Shown here piece by piece: positions 26,492-36,922 of a stretch of DNA of 64,000 nucleotides. Both the position numbers and the translations under genes were made by a program. The notes beneath the pieces were generated by a model. It ran no database searches. It was not told the DNA's origin and saw only the letters and a program-made list of their open reading frames with translations. Position 1 is the first letter of the stretch. The number at the start of each line of letters is the position of its first letter. The stretch covers positions 37,016 to 101,015 of the forward strand of contig NZ_JAMSKT010000012.1 of NCBI RefSeq assembly GCF_023806125.1, given 5' to 3'. This stretch comes from Clostridium caldaquaticum. GTDB taxonomy: Bacteria > Bacillota > Clostridia > Clostridiales > Clostridiaceae.

Positions 26492-26659
26492 TGATAGTTT
26501 ATTGGCTATAACAGTATTTGATGAAAGGAGGACAGGCTTTTAAACTCAAAATGGAATCATAAATAAAAATAAAGAGTTACAACATTATTAGTTGTTCTGA
26601 AATGAGTTAAAAATTTGTCGTTTTTATTGTTAAATTTAATCAGAATGGAGGAAAACTTT

Positions 26660-27991
26660 ATGAGTAAAACAAAGTCAGGAAATAGTTTAATCGGAGGTTT
26701 CGGACGTCATGGCTGGGGCATTATAATTTATTGTGCCGCAATGTTTTGGTTTTATGTAGGTATGGTTAATGATGGATCTAACATAACTGCCCCAGCATTT
26801 GCTGCGAAAAATGGAATAGAATACTCTCTTGTGTTAAGTATGGGAACAATAGCCGGAATTGTAGGTTTTTTATTTTTTATTATATTTGGACAAATCAACA
26901 TTAGATTAGGTGCGAAAAAAACTTCTGCTATCTGTATGTTTTTAGCAGGTATTTTCTATATAGGGTTAGGATTATCAACAACAATCACAATGTATGCAAT
27001 CTGTTTATGTGTAATAACTGGTTCAGTAATGTCAGGGGGATACATTTCAGGCGGAGTTCTTGTTGCAAAGTGGTTCCCTAAAAGAAAAGGTGTGGTTATG
27101 GGATATACAACTATGGGACATAATTTAGCATCAGCCTTTTATGTTCCTATGATAGCATTCTTTGTAAATTCCTGGGGACTTCAGAAAGGTGTTTTGATAC
27201 CGAGTATTTTAGTTATAATTTTAGGTATTATAGGTTTATTAATGGTTAAGGATACACCTCAGGAAAGAAATATGTATCCGGATAATGTTACAAAAGAAGT
27301 ATATGAAGCAGAATATTTTGTTGAACAAGGGGAAGATCAAAACGGCGGCTGGACTACTAAAAAGCTTTTAACTGAAAGAGAAACTTGGCTTACTGCAGTT
27401 ACAACAGGAGTATATCAGCTGGTTACTGTTGGTGTTATGACACAATTGGTTGTAAGAAATATGCAGTTAGGTTTTACACAACCTCAGGCTATCGCTTTAA
27501 TGACGTTTTTGGCAGCAATAGGTGTTGTTGGATCCTGGATTTTTGGAATACTTGATGATAAATACGGTACAAAGAAAACTATGATTTGTTTTGGATTATG
27601 GTATATGGCGGCACTGTTTTTCAATGTACTTGAACTTAAGTTTACCATTTATATTTCTGTATTTATGATAGGAATGGCTATCGGAGGATCCGCAAACTTT
27701 ACAACTTCACTTCCTACTGCAGTATTTGGCAGACATGGTTTTGAAAAAGTAAATAGTGTTATTTTTCCTATTCAGGGAATAGTAACTTCAATAAATTTTT
27801 TACTAAGCGGAATATCTATTGCTCTTACAGGAAGCCTAAGGGGAGCATATGTTGTTTTCATTGGTATATTAGCTTTAAATATAGTAATAATTTCATTTGT
27901 TAATGAACATAAATTTAATAAAGACTTTAATAAAGAAACTGATAAAGAAAAAGTTGTCGATAAATCATTATCCGCTGAATTAGATGTTTGA
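26660..27991 (+). CDS. MFS transporter
   Basis: 443 aa with about 12 membrane segments and a central hydrophilic loop near 190-220. It is a major facilitator family carrier with the first-half motif KWFPKRKGVVMGYTTMG, as in OFA/monocarboxylate-type MFS. ATG 26660 follows TGGAGG; the frame extends to 26615 without a ribosome site. Sigma-54 control with two enhancer dyads implies induction by the substrate of the neighbouring catabolic genes, probably an aromatic or organic acid. Similar to the carrier at 62333. Confidence 0.88.
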   Translation: MSKTKSGNSLIGGFGRHGWGIIIYCAAMFWFYVGMVNDGSNITAPAFAAKNGIEYSLVLSMGTIAGIVGFLFFIIFGQINIRLGAKKTSAICMFLAGIFYIGLGLSTTITMYAICLCVITGSVMSGGYISGGVLVAKWFPKRKGVVMGYTTMGHNLASAFYVPMIAFFVNSWGLQKGVLIPSILVIILGIIGLLMVKDTPQERNMYPDNVTKEVYEAEYFVEQGEDQNGGWTTKKLLTERETWLTAVTTGVYQLVTVGVMTQLVVRNMQLGFTQPQAIALMTFLAAIGVVGSWIFGILDDKYGTKKTMICFGLWYMAALFFNVLELKFTIYISVFMIGMAIGGSANFTTSLPTAVFGRHGFEKVNSVIFPIQGIVTSINFLLSGISIALTGSLRGAYVVFIGILALNIVIISFVNEHKFNKDFNKETDKEKVVDKSLSAELDV

Positions 27992-28285
27992 GTAAATTTT
28001 ATATTTTATCATATGAAATTAGGATTAATTTACTAGTTATAAAAATTATTCACAGTGCAATAGCATATAGACTTTGTGATTATTTTTTCTGAATAAAATA
28101 GTTAATAATTAACAAAAATTAATGATTTTTAAATAATATAAGAAAGTTAATTAAGCAATTTACTTGGCTATTAATCTTGAATACTAATATTTTCATAATT
28201 TTCTATTTAATAGAACAAACTATAATGATATAATTATACTTAACATATAAAAACATACTATATTGAAATGGAAGGAGAGGTAAAA

Positions 28286-28963
28286 TTGAAAAGCAAATAT
28301 ATTAAGTTTGTTTTTCTATTATTTTTTATTTTAGTATTTTTTCCAATAGTATCTGTTAAAGCCAGTTATATTCCAAATCATGCATACGCACAGCAACATA
28401 ATTCTCTTACTAATTATGGTGGTTACTTTTATAATCCATATGGCCAGTCATCTTTAATTAGCAATTTTGATTCATTAAATAATTATGCGTTCATTACTAA
28501 CGAAATGTGGACTGCCTTTGGAGATTCCAGCCAATGGATAGAAGTTGGAGATGTTGATGGGAATTTGAATGGTAATTATTGGGCTGGACATTTCACTGCT
28601 GTGCAACCACAAGACCCAAATAAATATCAAGAATATTCTATTGGAAGTAATTATGCTAGTAGTGGACATTCGTTTGAAATACAATATTTAGGATCATTTT
28701 GGTGGGGAGTATATGTAGATTATCAATTAGCAATAAAATTTTATATGCCATTTGATTATTCCACATTTACACAAGTTGGTATAGAAACTAATAATACTGC
28801 TGCAACTTTTTCTAATGGAATATATAATGCCAATATGCAGTATAAAGATTTATCAGGAACATGGCATAATTGGTATAGTTCTTTAAATTATGATATTAAT
28901 AATTTAAATTGGACTTCAAATTATTTACCTAATTTAAATAGAATTGTCTATAACCATAATTAA
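28286..28963 (+). CDS. Secreted protein of unknown function
   Basis: 225 aa, with a clear signal peptide: MKSKYIKF, a hydrophobic core, then a likely cleavage after VKA. The mature part is rich in Tyr, Asn, Trp and Ser (for example NWYSSLNYDINNLNW) and looks like a beta-rich extracellular domain. I do not recognise the family. TTG 28286 is preferred because AAGGAGAGG ends 5 nt before it; the ATG at 28268 lies upstream of that ribosome site. It is followed after 12 bp by another exported protein gene, so the two likely work together at the surface. Confidence 0.75.
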   Translation: MKSKYIKFVFLLFFILVFFPIVSVKASYIPNHAYAQQHNSLTNYGGYFYNPYGQSSLISNFDSLNNYAFITNEMWTAFGDSSQWIEVGDVDGNLNGNYWAGHFTAVQPQDPNKYQEYSIGSNYASSGHSFEIQYLGSFWWGVYVDYQLAIKFYMPFDYSTFTQVGIETNNTAATFSNGIYNANMQYKDLSGTWHNWYSSLNYDINNLNWTSNYLPNLNRIVYNHN

Positions 28964-28975
28964 GGAGGAACTTAC

Positions 28976-29509
28976 ATGATAAAACCTAATGTTAAAACAA
29001 TCATTATAGTTGCTGCAATATGTTTAACTGGTACATCAAGTGTATTAGCATTATCGTCTAAAAATATAGAATTATCTAAACCAACAATTACATCTAATGC
29101 TGTAAAACCTGAAGAACATAACTCTCAGAATTATAATAATAATCCTAAGCCATTATATACTGCTAATAAAAATATTGATTCATCTTCTTTAATATCAAAA
29201 GCTAATATATTGAAAAAACTTGAATCCAATCAAATAAAAACAAAAAATTCTTTTATTAAATCAGTAAAACTTGAAACATGGAGTGAACATGTTTTAGAGA
29301 ATAACAAAGAAAATACTGTTGTTAATCTTTTAATAGATCCAGAACGAATGGTTTGGGTTATACTAACATCATATCCAGATGGAATAACCACAAAGGCAGG
29401 ATTTTATAGTAATGCAATTTTAACATCAGTTTATGATGCTCAGACAGGTGATTTATTAGAATCTACTGTAACAGGTGAAAATATTAATCGAAGGTTTCTA
29501 AATAAATAA
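28976..29509 (+). CDS. Exported or membrane-anchored protein of unknown function
   Basis: 177 aa. The N-terminal hydrophobic segment (residues about 8-26) acts as a signal or anchor. A low-complexity Asn/Ser/Lys-rich linker (about 30-80) and a small C-terminal domain ending with YDAQTGDLLESTVTG follow. The ending suggests a PepSY-like strand pair, but this is weak. ATG 28976 follows AAGGAGG, 12 bp after the previous gene. Confidence 0.7.
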   Translation: MIKPNVKTIIIVAAICLTGTSSVLALSSKNIELSKPTITSNAVKPEEHNSQNYNNNPKPLYTANKNIDSSSLISKANILKKLESNQIKTKNSFIKSVKLETWSEHVLENNKENTVVNLLIDPERMVWVILTSYPDGITTKAGFYSNAILTSVYDAQTGDLLESTVTGENINRRFLNK

Positions 29510-29677
29510 TTAATTCTTAAAATTTAAATATAAAACTGTATTAAATCAATTTTATATTTTATTTTCTATATTGTTAACTATGTAAATACTATGTGTTACA
29601 GGCTGAATTAAATTGTTATTAATATTAATATAAAACTATTAAAATTAAGCGAAAAATATATATGGTTTTGAAATGCA

Positions 29678-29728
29678 TCCTAAACCTTAGACAAATAGTA
29701 TACAGTCTAAAGTTTGGGATTTTTTTTA
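29678..29728 (+). terminator. Terminator after the secreted pair
   Basis: TCCTAAAC-TTAGAC pairs with GTCTAA-GTTTGGGA with one mismatch, followed by T8. It is the only recognisable element in the gap 29510-29860. Confidence 0.8.
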
Positions 29729-29860
29729 GTTTTTGAATAATTATGCAAAAGTTCTTAATGGTTACTTTTGTGCAAATATTAAATTTTTATAAAAACAAAA
29801 GTTTATTGGTATTTATGAAATTATTGTTCTGATATAATAATACTAGCTTATTAGAAATAA

Positions 29861-32017
29861 ATGGAGGTGTCTGAGATTAAAATAGAAATAAAACTTAAAA
29901 AAATATTCATTATAATAAGCTGTATTATTTTTATTTCATTATTAGGTAATTTAACAAGAAATATTTTTTATCATGACATAGATAAAATTCAGATTTTAAG
30001 TTATGAAGATTTATGGGTTGCAGCTGATAACAGTACAGGAATTGAAAAAGATAAAATTTATATTTTAGAAAAATATGAAAATGGTAACAGCAAATGGAGA
30101 AACATAAAAGATTTTCAGGAAAATTATGATGAAATTATAGTTGATAATAGTACTGTTTATATTAAGATAAAACTTCAAGAGGGTGAGTGGACTAATCCTG
30201 CCATTTATTTAAATGGAATTAAAGCTGATAGTTATGAGGCATTTTTAAATGGAAGAATAGTCTATAAAAGTTCTTATAATGTTTTAGGTAAAGATTTAGA
30301 TTTGGATACTATTTATAAAGATGTAATTATTCCTTTAGGAAAGCCTAATATAAGTTCAGATGAAAATACAATTCAGACGAAAAATATTTTTAAAGATGAT
30401 ATTTTAATTTTAAAATTAAACAAAGGTGAAAATAAGAACGTAACACCAATAATTGATAAAAACTCAATTCTCATGGGAGAAAATAAAGATATAATATCTT
30501 ATATATTTAAAAGCGGAATAAAAAAACTAGTTTTAAATTGTATAATAATTGCTGTTTCTATTGTTTTTGCTGTTTTAGGATTATTTTTTAAAGGCAGAGA
30601 AGGAAGAATATTAACTTCATTAAGCTGTTTTACAGTGTTCATGGGATTATATGGTATTTCAAGTGTAACAAATATAAATGTTATATTTATAGATGCGCCT
30701 ATAATATGGACATATTTATTTTATATAACTTTTTCTTTTGTACCTTTTGTTTTTGTTTATTTTTATGGTAATGTATTTCAAGAACAAAATAAAAAATTGA
30801 TGAAAATTATAAGGGTAATCGAAATTGCAGCAGGTATAATATCAATGAGCAGCGTTATTTTATATACGATTACAAAAGGGAAATATGATATTATTAATTT
30901 TACTTCAAATGTTTTATATAGTACTTTAGTTATACTTATTATTGTAACATTAATATCTTCAATAATAGGAGCAGTGAAAGGTGTTAAAGAAGCTAAAATA
31001 TTTACTTTTGGTACGGTAATATATATATATTATATAATTTATGCAGCAATTAAAAATACATATATTAATGAATTAGGATTGATATTATTTATTTTATCTT
31101 TGATAGTGCTGACTGCCAGCAGGTTTGTTCACATGAACCAGGAAATATTTGAGCTTAATAAAAACTTAGAACAAAGAGTTTTAGAAAGAACGAGAGAACT
31201 GGAAATATCAAATAATGAATTGATTGAAGCAATGGAAAAACTTCAGATTACCCAAAATCATATTGTGCAGTCTGAAAAAATGGCAGCATTAGGAGGACTT
31301 GTAGCAGGTGTATCACATGAAATAAATACTCCTGTAGGAGTTAGTGTAACAGCTGCTTCACATCTGCAGGAAAAAACTAAGGAACTTATAGATTTATATC
31401 ATAATAATTCTATGAAAAAATCTGATTTTGAAAAGTATTTAAATATTACAAATGAAAGTGCAGATATAATTTTATCTAATTTACAGCGTGCATCGGAACT
31501 AATTACGAGTTTTAAGCAGGTTTCAGCAGATCAGTCTAATGAAGAGAAAAGAGTATTTAAAATAAAAGAATATATAAATCAAATTCTTTTAAGTCTAAAG
31601 CCTAAACTTAAAAAAACTAAAATTAATGTAAAAGTAAACTGTGATGAAAATCTTGAAGTTTACAGTTATCCAGGTGCTTTATCACAAATTGTTACAAATT
31701 TTGTTATGAACTCATTGTTTCATGCCTTTGAACAAGGACAAGAAGGAGAGATTGAGTTTAATATTAAAAGAGAAGAAAGCAATATTATTTTTATTTATTC
31801 TGATAATGGTAAAGGAATAAACAAAAATATTTTAGGAAAAATATTTGATCCTTTTTTTACAACTAAAAGAGGAAAAGGCGGAACAGGACTTGGCTTAAAT
31901 ATTGTATATAATATTGTCATTCATAAGCTTAAAGGAACTATAGAATGTGAAAGTGAAGAAGGCAAAGGAACTACATTTAAAATTATTTTTCCATTATATA
32001 ACCAAGAATCAGTTTGA
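29861..32017 (+). CDS. 7TM sensor histidine kinase
   Basis: 718 aa. A membrane segment at about 13-31 is followed by an extracellular domain (about 32-215) and a multi-helix membrane block (about 220-425), resembling 7TM-DISM sensors. A coiled coil leads to a HisKA domain with the phospho-acceptor His in GVSHEINTPVGV. The HATPase domain has the N box (NFVMNSLFHAF), DNGKGI and GKGGTGLGL. The strong GGAGGTG lies inside the frame at 29863-29869, so translation may really start at the ATT 29876, six residues in. It overlaps the response regulator region by design: the next ribosome site lies just at its stop. Confidence 0.9.
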   Translation: MEVSEIKIEIKLKKIFIIISCIIFISLLGNLTRNIFYHDIDKIQILSYEDLWVAADNSTGIEKDKIYILEKYENGNSKWRNIKDFQENYDEIIVDNSTVYIKIKLQEGEWTNPAIYLNGIKADSYEAFLNGRIVYKSSYNVLGKDLDLDTIYKDVIIPLGKPNISSDENTIQTKNIFKDDILILKLNKGENKNVTPIIDKNSILMGENKDIISYIFKSGIKKLVLNCIIIAVSIVFAVLGLFFKGREGRILTSLSCFTVFMGLYGISSVTNINVIFIDAPIIWTYLFYITFSFVPFVFVYFYGNVFQEQNKKLMKIIRVIEIAAGIISMSSVILYTITKGKYDIINFTSNVLYSTLVILIIVTLISSIIGAVKGVKEAKIFTFGTVIYIYYIIYAAIKNTYINELGLILFILSLIVLTASRFVHMNQEIFELNKNLEQRVLERTRELEISNNELIEAMEKLQITQNHIVQSEKMAALGGLVAGVSHEINTPVGVSVTAASHLQEKTKELIDLYHNNSMKKSDFEKYLNITNESADIILSNLQRASELITSFKQVSADQSNEEKRVFKIKEYINQILLSLKPKLKKTKINVKVNCDENLEVYSYPGALSQIVTNFVMNSLFHAFEQGQEGEIEFNIKREESNIIFIYSDNGKGINKNILGKIFDPFFTTKRGKGGTGLGLNIVYNIVIHKLKGTIECESEEGKGTTFKIIFPLYNQESV

Positions 32018-32031
32018 AAAGGAGGAAAACC

Positions 32032-33591
32032 ATGAATGATAATATAGTGTTTTCAGATGATAATATGCTGTTTGCTGAAGAATATAATCATGAGACAGAA
32101 TTAATAGATGAAAGTTGGAAAATTCTTATTGCAGATGATGAAAAAGAGGTTCATAGTGTTACTAAACTTGTACTTAGTGATTTTCAATTTCAAGGTAAGG
32201 GTTTGAAATTTTATTCTGCATATAGTGCTCAGGAAGCTATGGAGCTTATGAGAAAAAACAAAGATATAGCAATTATTTTACTTGATGTAGTAATGGAAGA
32301 AGAAGATTCAGGACTAAAAGTTATAAAATATGTAAGAGAAGTTTTACAAAATAACGATGTAAGGATAATATTAAGAACTGGACAACCAGGACAGGCTCCT
32401 GAGAAAAAAGTAATAGTTGAATATGATATAAATGATTATAAAGAAAAAACTGAACTTACTGCTCAGAAATTATATACCTGTATAGTTACTTCCTTAAGAA
32501 CTTACAGAGATATAAAAACAATTAATACTAATAAGAAAGGCTTAGATAAAATCATTCAGTCTTCTTCCCGAATTTTTCAAATTCAATCTATGACGAAATT
32601 TTCACAAAATGTTTTAATAGAATTGTCTTCACTTTTAAATTTAAATAAAAATGATTTATGTTATCAAGTTTCTGGTTTTGCTGCTACAAAAGATGAAAAT
32701 GATTTTTATATATTTGCAGCAACTGGGGACTATTCAAAATATATTTATAATAATGTTAAAGAAGTTGTTTCTTTAACATTATATAGTAAGCTATATAAGG
32801 CAGTTAATGAAACAAAAAATATTTTTAGTGAAAATGAAATTATTATGTTTTTTAAAAGTCAATCAGGCTTAGAAAATATAATTTATCTTAAAAGCAATAA
32901 AAAAATTAATGATATTGATATTAATTTTATAGAAATTTTCTGCAATAATATCTCAATAGCTTGTGACAATATATATTTAAATAAAGAAATTGAAAATACT
33001 CAAAAAGAAATAATATTTACACTTGGAGAGATTGTAGAGGCACGTTCTAAAGAAACAGGAAATCATGTTAGAAGAGTAGCAGAATACTCTAAACTGCTGG
33101 CACAAAAATATGGATTAAATGAAAAGGAATGTGAACTAATAAAACTTGCATCACCAATGCATGATATAGGTAAAATTGCTATTCCTGATAATATTTTAAA
33201 TAAGCCTGGAAAATTAAATGATAAAGAATTTGATATAATTAAAAATCATTGTGTAACAGGTTATGATATGCTTAAAAATTCTAATAAAGAAATTATGAAA
33301 ACAGCAGCAATTATTGCACATGAGCATCATGAAAGATATAACGGTAAAGGCTATCCTAATGGGCTGAAGGGCGAAGAAATACACATATATGGAAGAATAA
33401 CCGCTATTGCTGACGTATTTGATGCTCTTTGCAGCAGGAGAGTTTATAAAAATTCATGGTCAGTAGATGAATCCGTAGAATATATTAAAAGTGAAAAAGG
33501 TGAACATTTTGATCCTGTTTTAGTTGATATTTTTACTGCAAATATTGATAAATTTATAAACATAAAAGAGCAGTTAAAAGATTATAATTAA
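32032..33591 (+). CDS. Response regulator with HD-GYP domain
   Basis: 519 aa. The receiver domain is at about 25-150 (acidic ADDE pair and phospho-acceptor Asp in IILLDVVME). A DUF3369-like middle domain spans about 160-310. The HD-GYP phosphodiesterase domain at about 325-519 has HDIGKIAIPD and HHERYNGKGYP. It should hydrolyse cyclic di-GMP when activated by the kinase upstream. ATG 32032 follows GGAGG just past the kinase stop. An in-frame TTG at 32014 overlaps the kinase gene but lies before the ribosome site. Confidence 0.92.
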   Translation: MNDNIVFSDDNMLFAEEYNHETELIDESWKILIADDEKEVHSVTKLVLSDFQFQGKGLKFYSAYSAQEAMELMRKNKDIAIILLDVVMEEEDSGLKVIKYVREVLQNNDVRIILRTGQPGQAPEKKVIVEYDINDYKEKTELTAQKLYTCIVTSLRTYRDIKTINTNKKGLDKIIQSSSRIFQIQSMTKFSQNVLIELSSLLNLNKNDLCYQVSGFAATKDENDFYIFAATGDYSKYIYNNVKEVVSLTLYSKLYKAVNETKNIFSENEIIMFFKSQSGLENIIYLKSNKKINDIDINFIEIFCNNISIACDNIYLNKEIENTQKEIIFTLGEIVEARSKETGNHVRRVAEYSKLLAQKYGLNEKECELIKLASPMHDIGKIAIPDNILNKPGKLNDKEFDIIKNHCVTGYDMLKNSNKEIMKTAAIIAHEHHERYNGKGYPNGLKGEEIHIYGRITAIADVFDALCSRRVYKNSWSVDESVEYIKSEKGEHFDPVLVDIFTANIDKFINIKEQLKDYN

Positions 33592-33649
33592 ATAATTAGT
33601 AGTGTAGTCGAAAAATAATTTTATAATTGAATAATCTTTGAATATTTTT

Positions 33650-33695
33650 AAAACCCGCAAAACTTAAAAAATTAAGTAGCTGCGGGTTTTTTTAT
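33650..33695 (+). terminator. Terminator of the two-component operon
   Basis: AAACCCGCA (33651-33659) pairs with TGCGGGTTT (33681-33689), with an inner ACTTAA/TTAAGT stem and a T-rich tail. Confidence 0.88.
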
Positions 33696-33846
33696 ATCTT
33701 TTTTGCAAGGTGCTTTATATAAAATTATTTAAGGTATATTTAAGTTTTTAAGTGTATTATATGTAATATCAGTAGCTTCTAAAAAATTATATAATTAGTT
33801 ACCTAGTAATTTATGATATATTACAAAAAGAAAGGATGTAGAAAAA

Positions 33847-34773
33847 ATGAAAAATTTTTTAGCAAAACCTTATAGATGGGCTGGTGTTTTTTCTGTTTTA
33901 TTAGCAGCATCAGTTACTTTTACACTAATGGATACTTTTGTGCTTGAGAAATCAATGGCTAAGGTTTCAGCATCATCTTCATCAGCAGGTCAGACAGTAA
34001 CAAAACAAACAGCACAAACAACACAATCATCAGTAAAAACAGCAGCTGAAATTACGGATAATTCCTATGAGGATGAAAATATTAAAATAACAATAGAAAA
34101 AGTTCGCAAGTATAACACAACTATGTATGTAGCGGATATACAGGTTTCTGATGCTTCATACCTAAAAACAGCTCTGGCGAATAACACCTATGGCCGTAAT
34201 ATTAAGTCTAAAACATCTGAAATGGCAGAAGAAAATAATGCAATTTTTGCTATAAACGGAGATTATTATGGCTTTAGAAATACTGGTTATGTACTTCGTA
34301 ATGGTACTGTATATCGTAGTACATCAGGAAATAATGAAGCCCTTGTTGTAGATAAAGAAGGAAATTTATCCGTTGTTTCAGAAAGTGATGTAAGCATGCA
34401 GTCTTTAAGCGATGAAGGTGCATGGCAGGTATTTTCTTTTGGACCTGGACTTGTAGAAAATGGAGAAATTACTGTAGATAGTTCAAGTGAAGTTGGGCAG
34501 GCAAAAAACAGTAACCCAAGAACTGCCATTGGTCAGGTTTCTAAGCTTCATTATATTGTAATTGTATCAGATGGACGAACCAGTGAGAGCGAGGGGCTTT
34601 CCCTTCTTCAGCTTGCTCAGGAGTTTAAGGAAAGAGGCTGCACTACAGCCTATAATTTAGACGGAGGCGGATCTTCTACAATGTATTTTAACGGTAAAAT
34701 CGTAAATAATCCTACAGACGGAAGAAAAATTGGAGAAAGGCAGGTAAGCGACATTGTATATTTTGGATATTAA
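33847..34773 (+). CDS. Phosphodiester glycosidase family (NAGPA-like) exported protein
   Basis: 308 aa. The membrane anchor or signal is at about 15-32, then a Ser/Thr/Gln-rich linker and the NAGPA domain from about 75 (FAINGDYYGFR, NPRTAIGQ, YNLDGGGSSTMYF). Members remove sugars linked by phosphodiesters and are often found with surface-polysaccharide or CotH/DUF4353 genes. ATG 33847 follows AAGGATG. The small membrane protein gene starts 1 bp after its stop, so the two are coupled. Confidence 0.88.
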   Translation: MKNFLAKPYRWAGVFSVLLAASVTFTLMDTFVLEKSMAKVSASSSSAGQTVTKQTAQTTQSSVKTAAEITDNSYEDENIKITIEKVRKYNTTMYVADIQVSDASYLKTALANNTYGRNIKSKTSEMAEENNAIFAINGDYYGFRNTGYVLRNGTVYRSTSGNNEALVVDKEGNLSVVSESDVSMQSLSDEGAWQVFSFGPGLVENGEITVDSSSEVGQAKNSNPRTAIGQVSKLHYIVIVSDGRTSESEGLSLLQLAQEFKERGCTTAYNLDGGGSSTMYFNGKIVNNPTDGRKIGERQVSDIVYFGY

Positions 34774-34774
34774 T

Positions 34775-35185
34775 ATGAAAAATCAAAGCAGGCATCGTAG
34801 AAAGACAATATTAACTTATTTTGTATTGTCGGTAATTGCTATTGTTGTAAATAAAGTTTATGCTATTTTCAGCCACGGTGTATCTTCAGCAGCTATGACC
34901 TGGATGTTTTTATACCCATTAATTGGCGGTTTATTCTTTTATTTATTGATTTATGTGTTTGCAGGTAAGATACTTAAATTTACCGGATACAGGCTGTTTT
35001 TTAATATTTATAATTCAGGGATTGCAATTTTGACTTTTGGAAGTTTTGTAAAAGGTGTTTTGGAAATTGCAGGGGCAGACTCACCTTATTTAGTGTATTA
35101 TTATGCAGTAGGAGGTATATTTATTGCAGCAGGTTTGATTTTGATGAGTATAATGGCTGTTAAACAAAAAAGAGTTAATATGTAG
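34775..35185 (+). CDS. Small four-helix membrane protein
   Basis: 136 aa with a basic N-terminus (KNQSRHRRK) and four hydrophobic helices. I do not recognise the family. ATG 34775 begins just after the stop of the phosphodiester glycosidase, with no ribosome site of its own, which implies translational coupling. It is probably an accessory of the same surface function. Confidence 0.72.
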   Translation: MKNQSRHRRKTILTYFVLSVIAIVVNKVYAIFSHGVSSAAMTWMFLYPLIGGLFFYLLIYVFAGKILKFTGYRLFFNIYNSGIAILTFGSFVKGVLEIAGADSPYLVYYYAVGGIFIAAGLILMSIMAVKQKRVNM

Positions 35186-35202
35186 ATGTTATAAGGTTAT
35201 AT

Positions 35203-35258
35203 AAGGGACGTTTATTAATTTTAACTAATTTAATTAGAAATTGATAAACGTCCTTTTG
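35203..35258 (+). terminator. Terminator after the glycosidase operon
   Basis: AAGGGACGTTTAT and ATAAACGTCCTTTT form a long stem with an AT-rich loop. Confidence 0.78.
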
Positions 35259-35356
35259 TTTATGAGATATGTATATTTAGTTTGATTAATTATAATATTC
35301 ATAATAATATATTATAAAAGATATTTATAATAAAATGAAAGAAGAGAAGAATAGCT

Positions 35357-36907
35357 ATGAATAGATATGAAATAGAAAAAAATAAAAAAGATAAAAAAGA
35401 TTTTGCTAAAATAATAGAAAAGTATCATGCTTATAAAAGCAATAAAATGAATCTTTTATCTGTTGCTGATGAAGTATCCGACAGTATTTATGTAGTAGAT
35501 AAAAATGGAGTTTTTATTGATGCTAATAAAAATTTCGAAAAAATAGTTGGTATGAAGAAAAAAGAACTTATCGGAATGAATATGAATGAAGTATGGGATA
35601 AAATAATATATACTTCTGAGGAAGCTTTTATTGAAATAAATCCAGAAAATAAAATGCCAATAATGGCATTAATAAGCGGTAATATGAAAAAAGGGCTTAA
35701 AGGAAAAAAACCTAAGCCTGTTGGCTTGATTGCTCTTGAAGAAAAAAGAAAGGTTTCTGTCATTACAAGAATTTTAAGGAGAAACATGACGGTAATAATG
35801 ACAGGTATTCCTTTTTTTGATGAGAATAAAGAAATAGAATGGGTTATAACTGTAATCAGAGATATATCACAGTTTATGCAATTGGAAGAAAAACTTGAGA
35901 TTTTTGAAAACAGTAAAGAAGCATATATTAATGAGCTTAAGTATTTAAGAAAAAGCCAGATGGAGACTGAACTTATAGGTGAAAGCCGTGAAATTGAAGA
36001 GATTAAAAGATATATACAAAAAGTTTCAAAGACAGATGTAACTGTACTTATTACCGGGGAAACTGGTGCAGGAAAAGAAGTTGTAGCACGAGAAATATAT
36101 AAAAACAGTTTAAGAAAAGATGGACCTTACATAAAGATTAATTGTGCAGCTATACCTGAGATGCTTTTAGAATCAGAGCTGTTTGGTTATGAAAAGGGAG
36201 CATTTACTGGTGCTCAGCACAAGGAAAAACTGGGTTTATTTGAAGTTGCAAATGGAGGGACTATACTTCTTGATGAAATAGGTGAAATGCCCATTATGCT
36301 TCAGGCAAAACTTCTACGGGTGCTTCAGGATAAAGAATTTTTAAGAGTTGGAGGAACTACGCCTGTAAAAGTAGATGTAAGAGTAATAGCAGCAACAAAT
36401 CAAAATCTGTTTGAACAGATAAAAAAAGGATTATTCAGGCAGGATTTATATTTCAGGTTGAATGTTTTTCCTATTAATTTACTGCCGCTTAGACAGAGAA
36501 AAGAAGATATAAAAGTTTTAGCCTATTATTTTTTAAATAAGTCTAATAAAAAATATAATAGAAATAAAAAATTCGAAAAAAATGCTGTGGTTGAACTGGA
36601 AAGTTATAATTGGCCGGGAAATGTAAGAGAATTACAGAATATTATAGACAGGCTGGTTCTGATAAATGAAGAAGAAGTAATAACAGAAAATCATGTAATA
36701 AGTGTTTTAGGTAAAAATACTGAGCTTTATGGTGTTTCAGGTAACAATTTAAATTTGAAAGAATCAGTAAACATGCTTGAAAAAAATATTATTGAAAAAG
36801 CATTAAAAAAATACGGAAGTACATATAAAGCTGCTGAGGTATTGGGAATAAAGCAGTCCACAGTTGTAAAGAAAGCCAAAGTCTTAGGAATAAAGAACTG
36901 GCGATGA
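35357..36907 (+). CDS. Sigma-54-dependent activator (PAS-AAA+-HTH), third copy
   Basis: 516 aa. The PAS domain is at about 35-170 (SVADEVSDSIYVVDKNGVF). In the AAA+ domain Walker A is GETGAGKE near 234, GAFTGA is near 281 and Walker B is [11 protein letters not shown]. The C-terminal HTH KAAEVLGIKQSTVVKKAKVLG differs from the other three copies in its recognition helix. ATG 35357 has only a weak ribosome site. The sigma-54 promoter at 37147, 240 bp downstream of its stop, is the obvious target. Confidence 0.93.
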   Translation: MNRYEIEKNKKDKKDFAKIIEKYHAYKSNKMNLLSVADEVSDSIYVVDKNGVFIDANKNFEKIVGMKKKELIGMNMNEVWDKIIYTSEEAFIEINPENKMPIMALISGNMKKGLKGKKPKPVGLIALEEKRKVSVITRILRRNMTVIMTGIPFFDENKEIEWVITVIRDISQFMQLEEKLEIFENSKEAYINELKYLRKSQMETELIGESREIEEIKRYIQKVSKTDVTVLITGETGAGKEVVAREIYKNSLRKDGPYIKINCAAIPEMLLESELFGYEKGAFTGAQHKEKLGLFEVANGGTILLDEIGEMPIMLQAKLLRVLQDKEFLRVGGTTPVKVDVRVIAATNQNLFEQIKKGLFRQDLYFRLNVFPINLLPLRQRKEDIKVLAYYFLNKSNKKYNRNKKFEKNAVVELESYNWPGNVRELQNIIDRLVLINEEEVITENHVISVLGKNTELYGVSGNNLNLKESVNMLEKNIIEKALKKYGSTYKAAEVLGIKQSTVVKKAKVLGIKNWR

Positions 36908-36922
36908 AAAAAATCATTGGTA

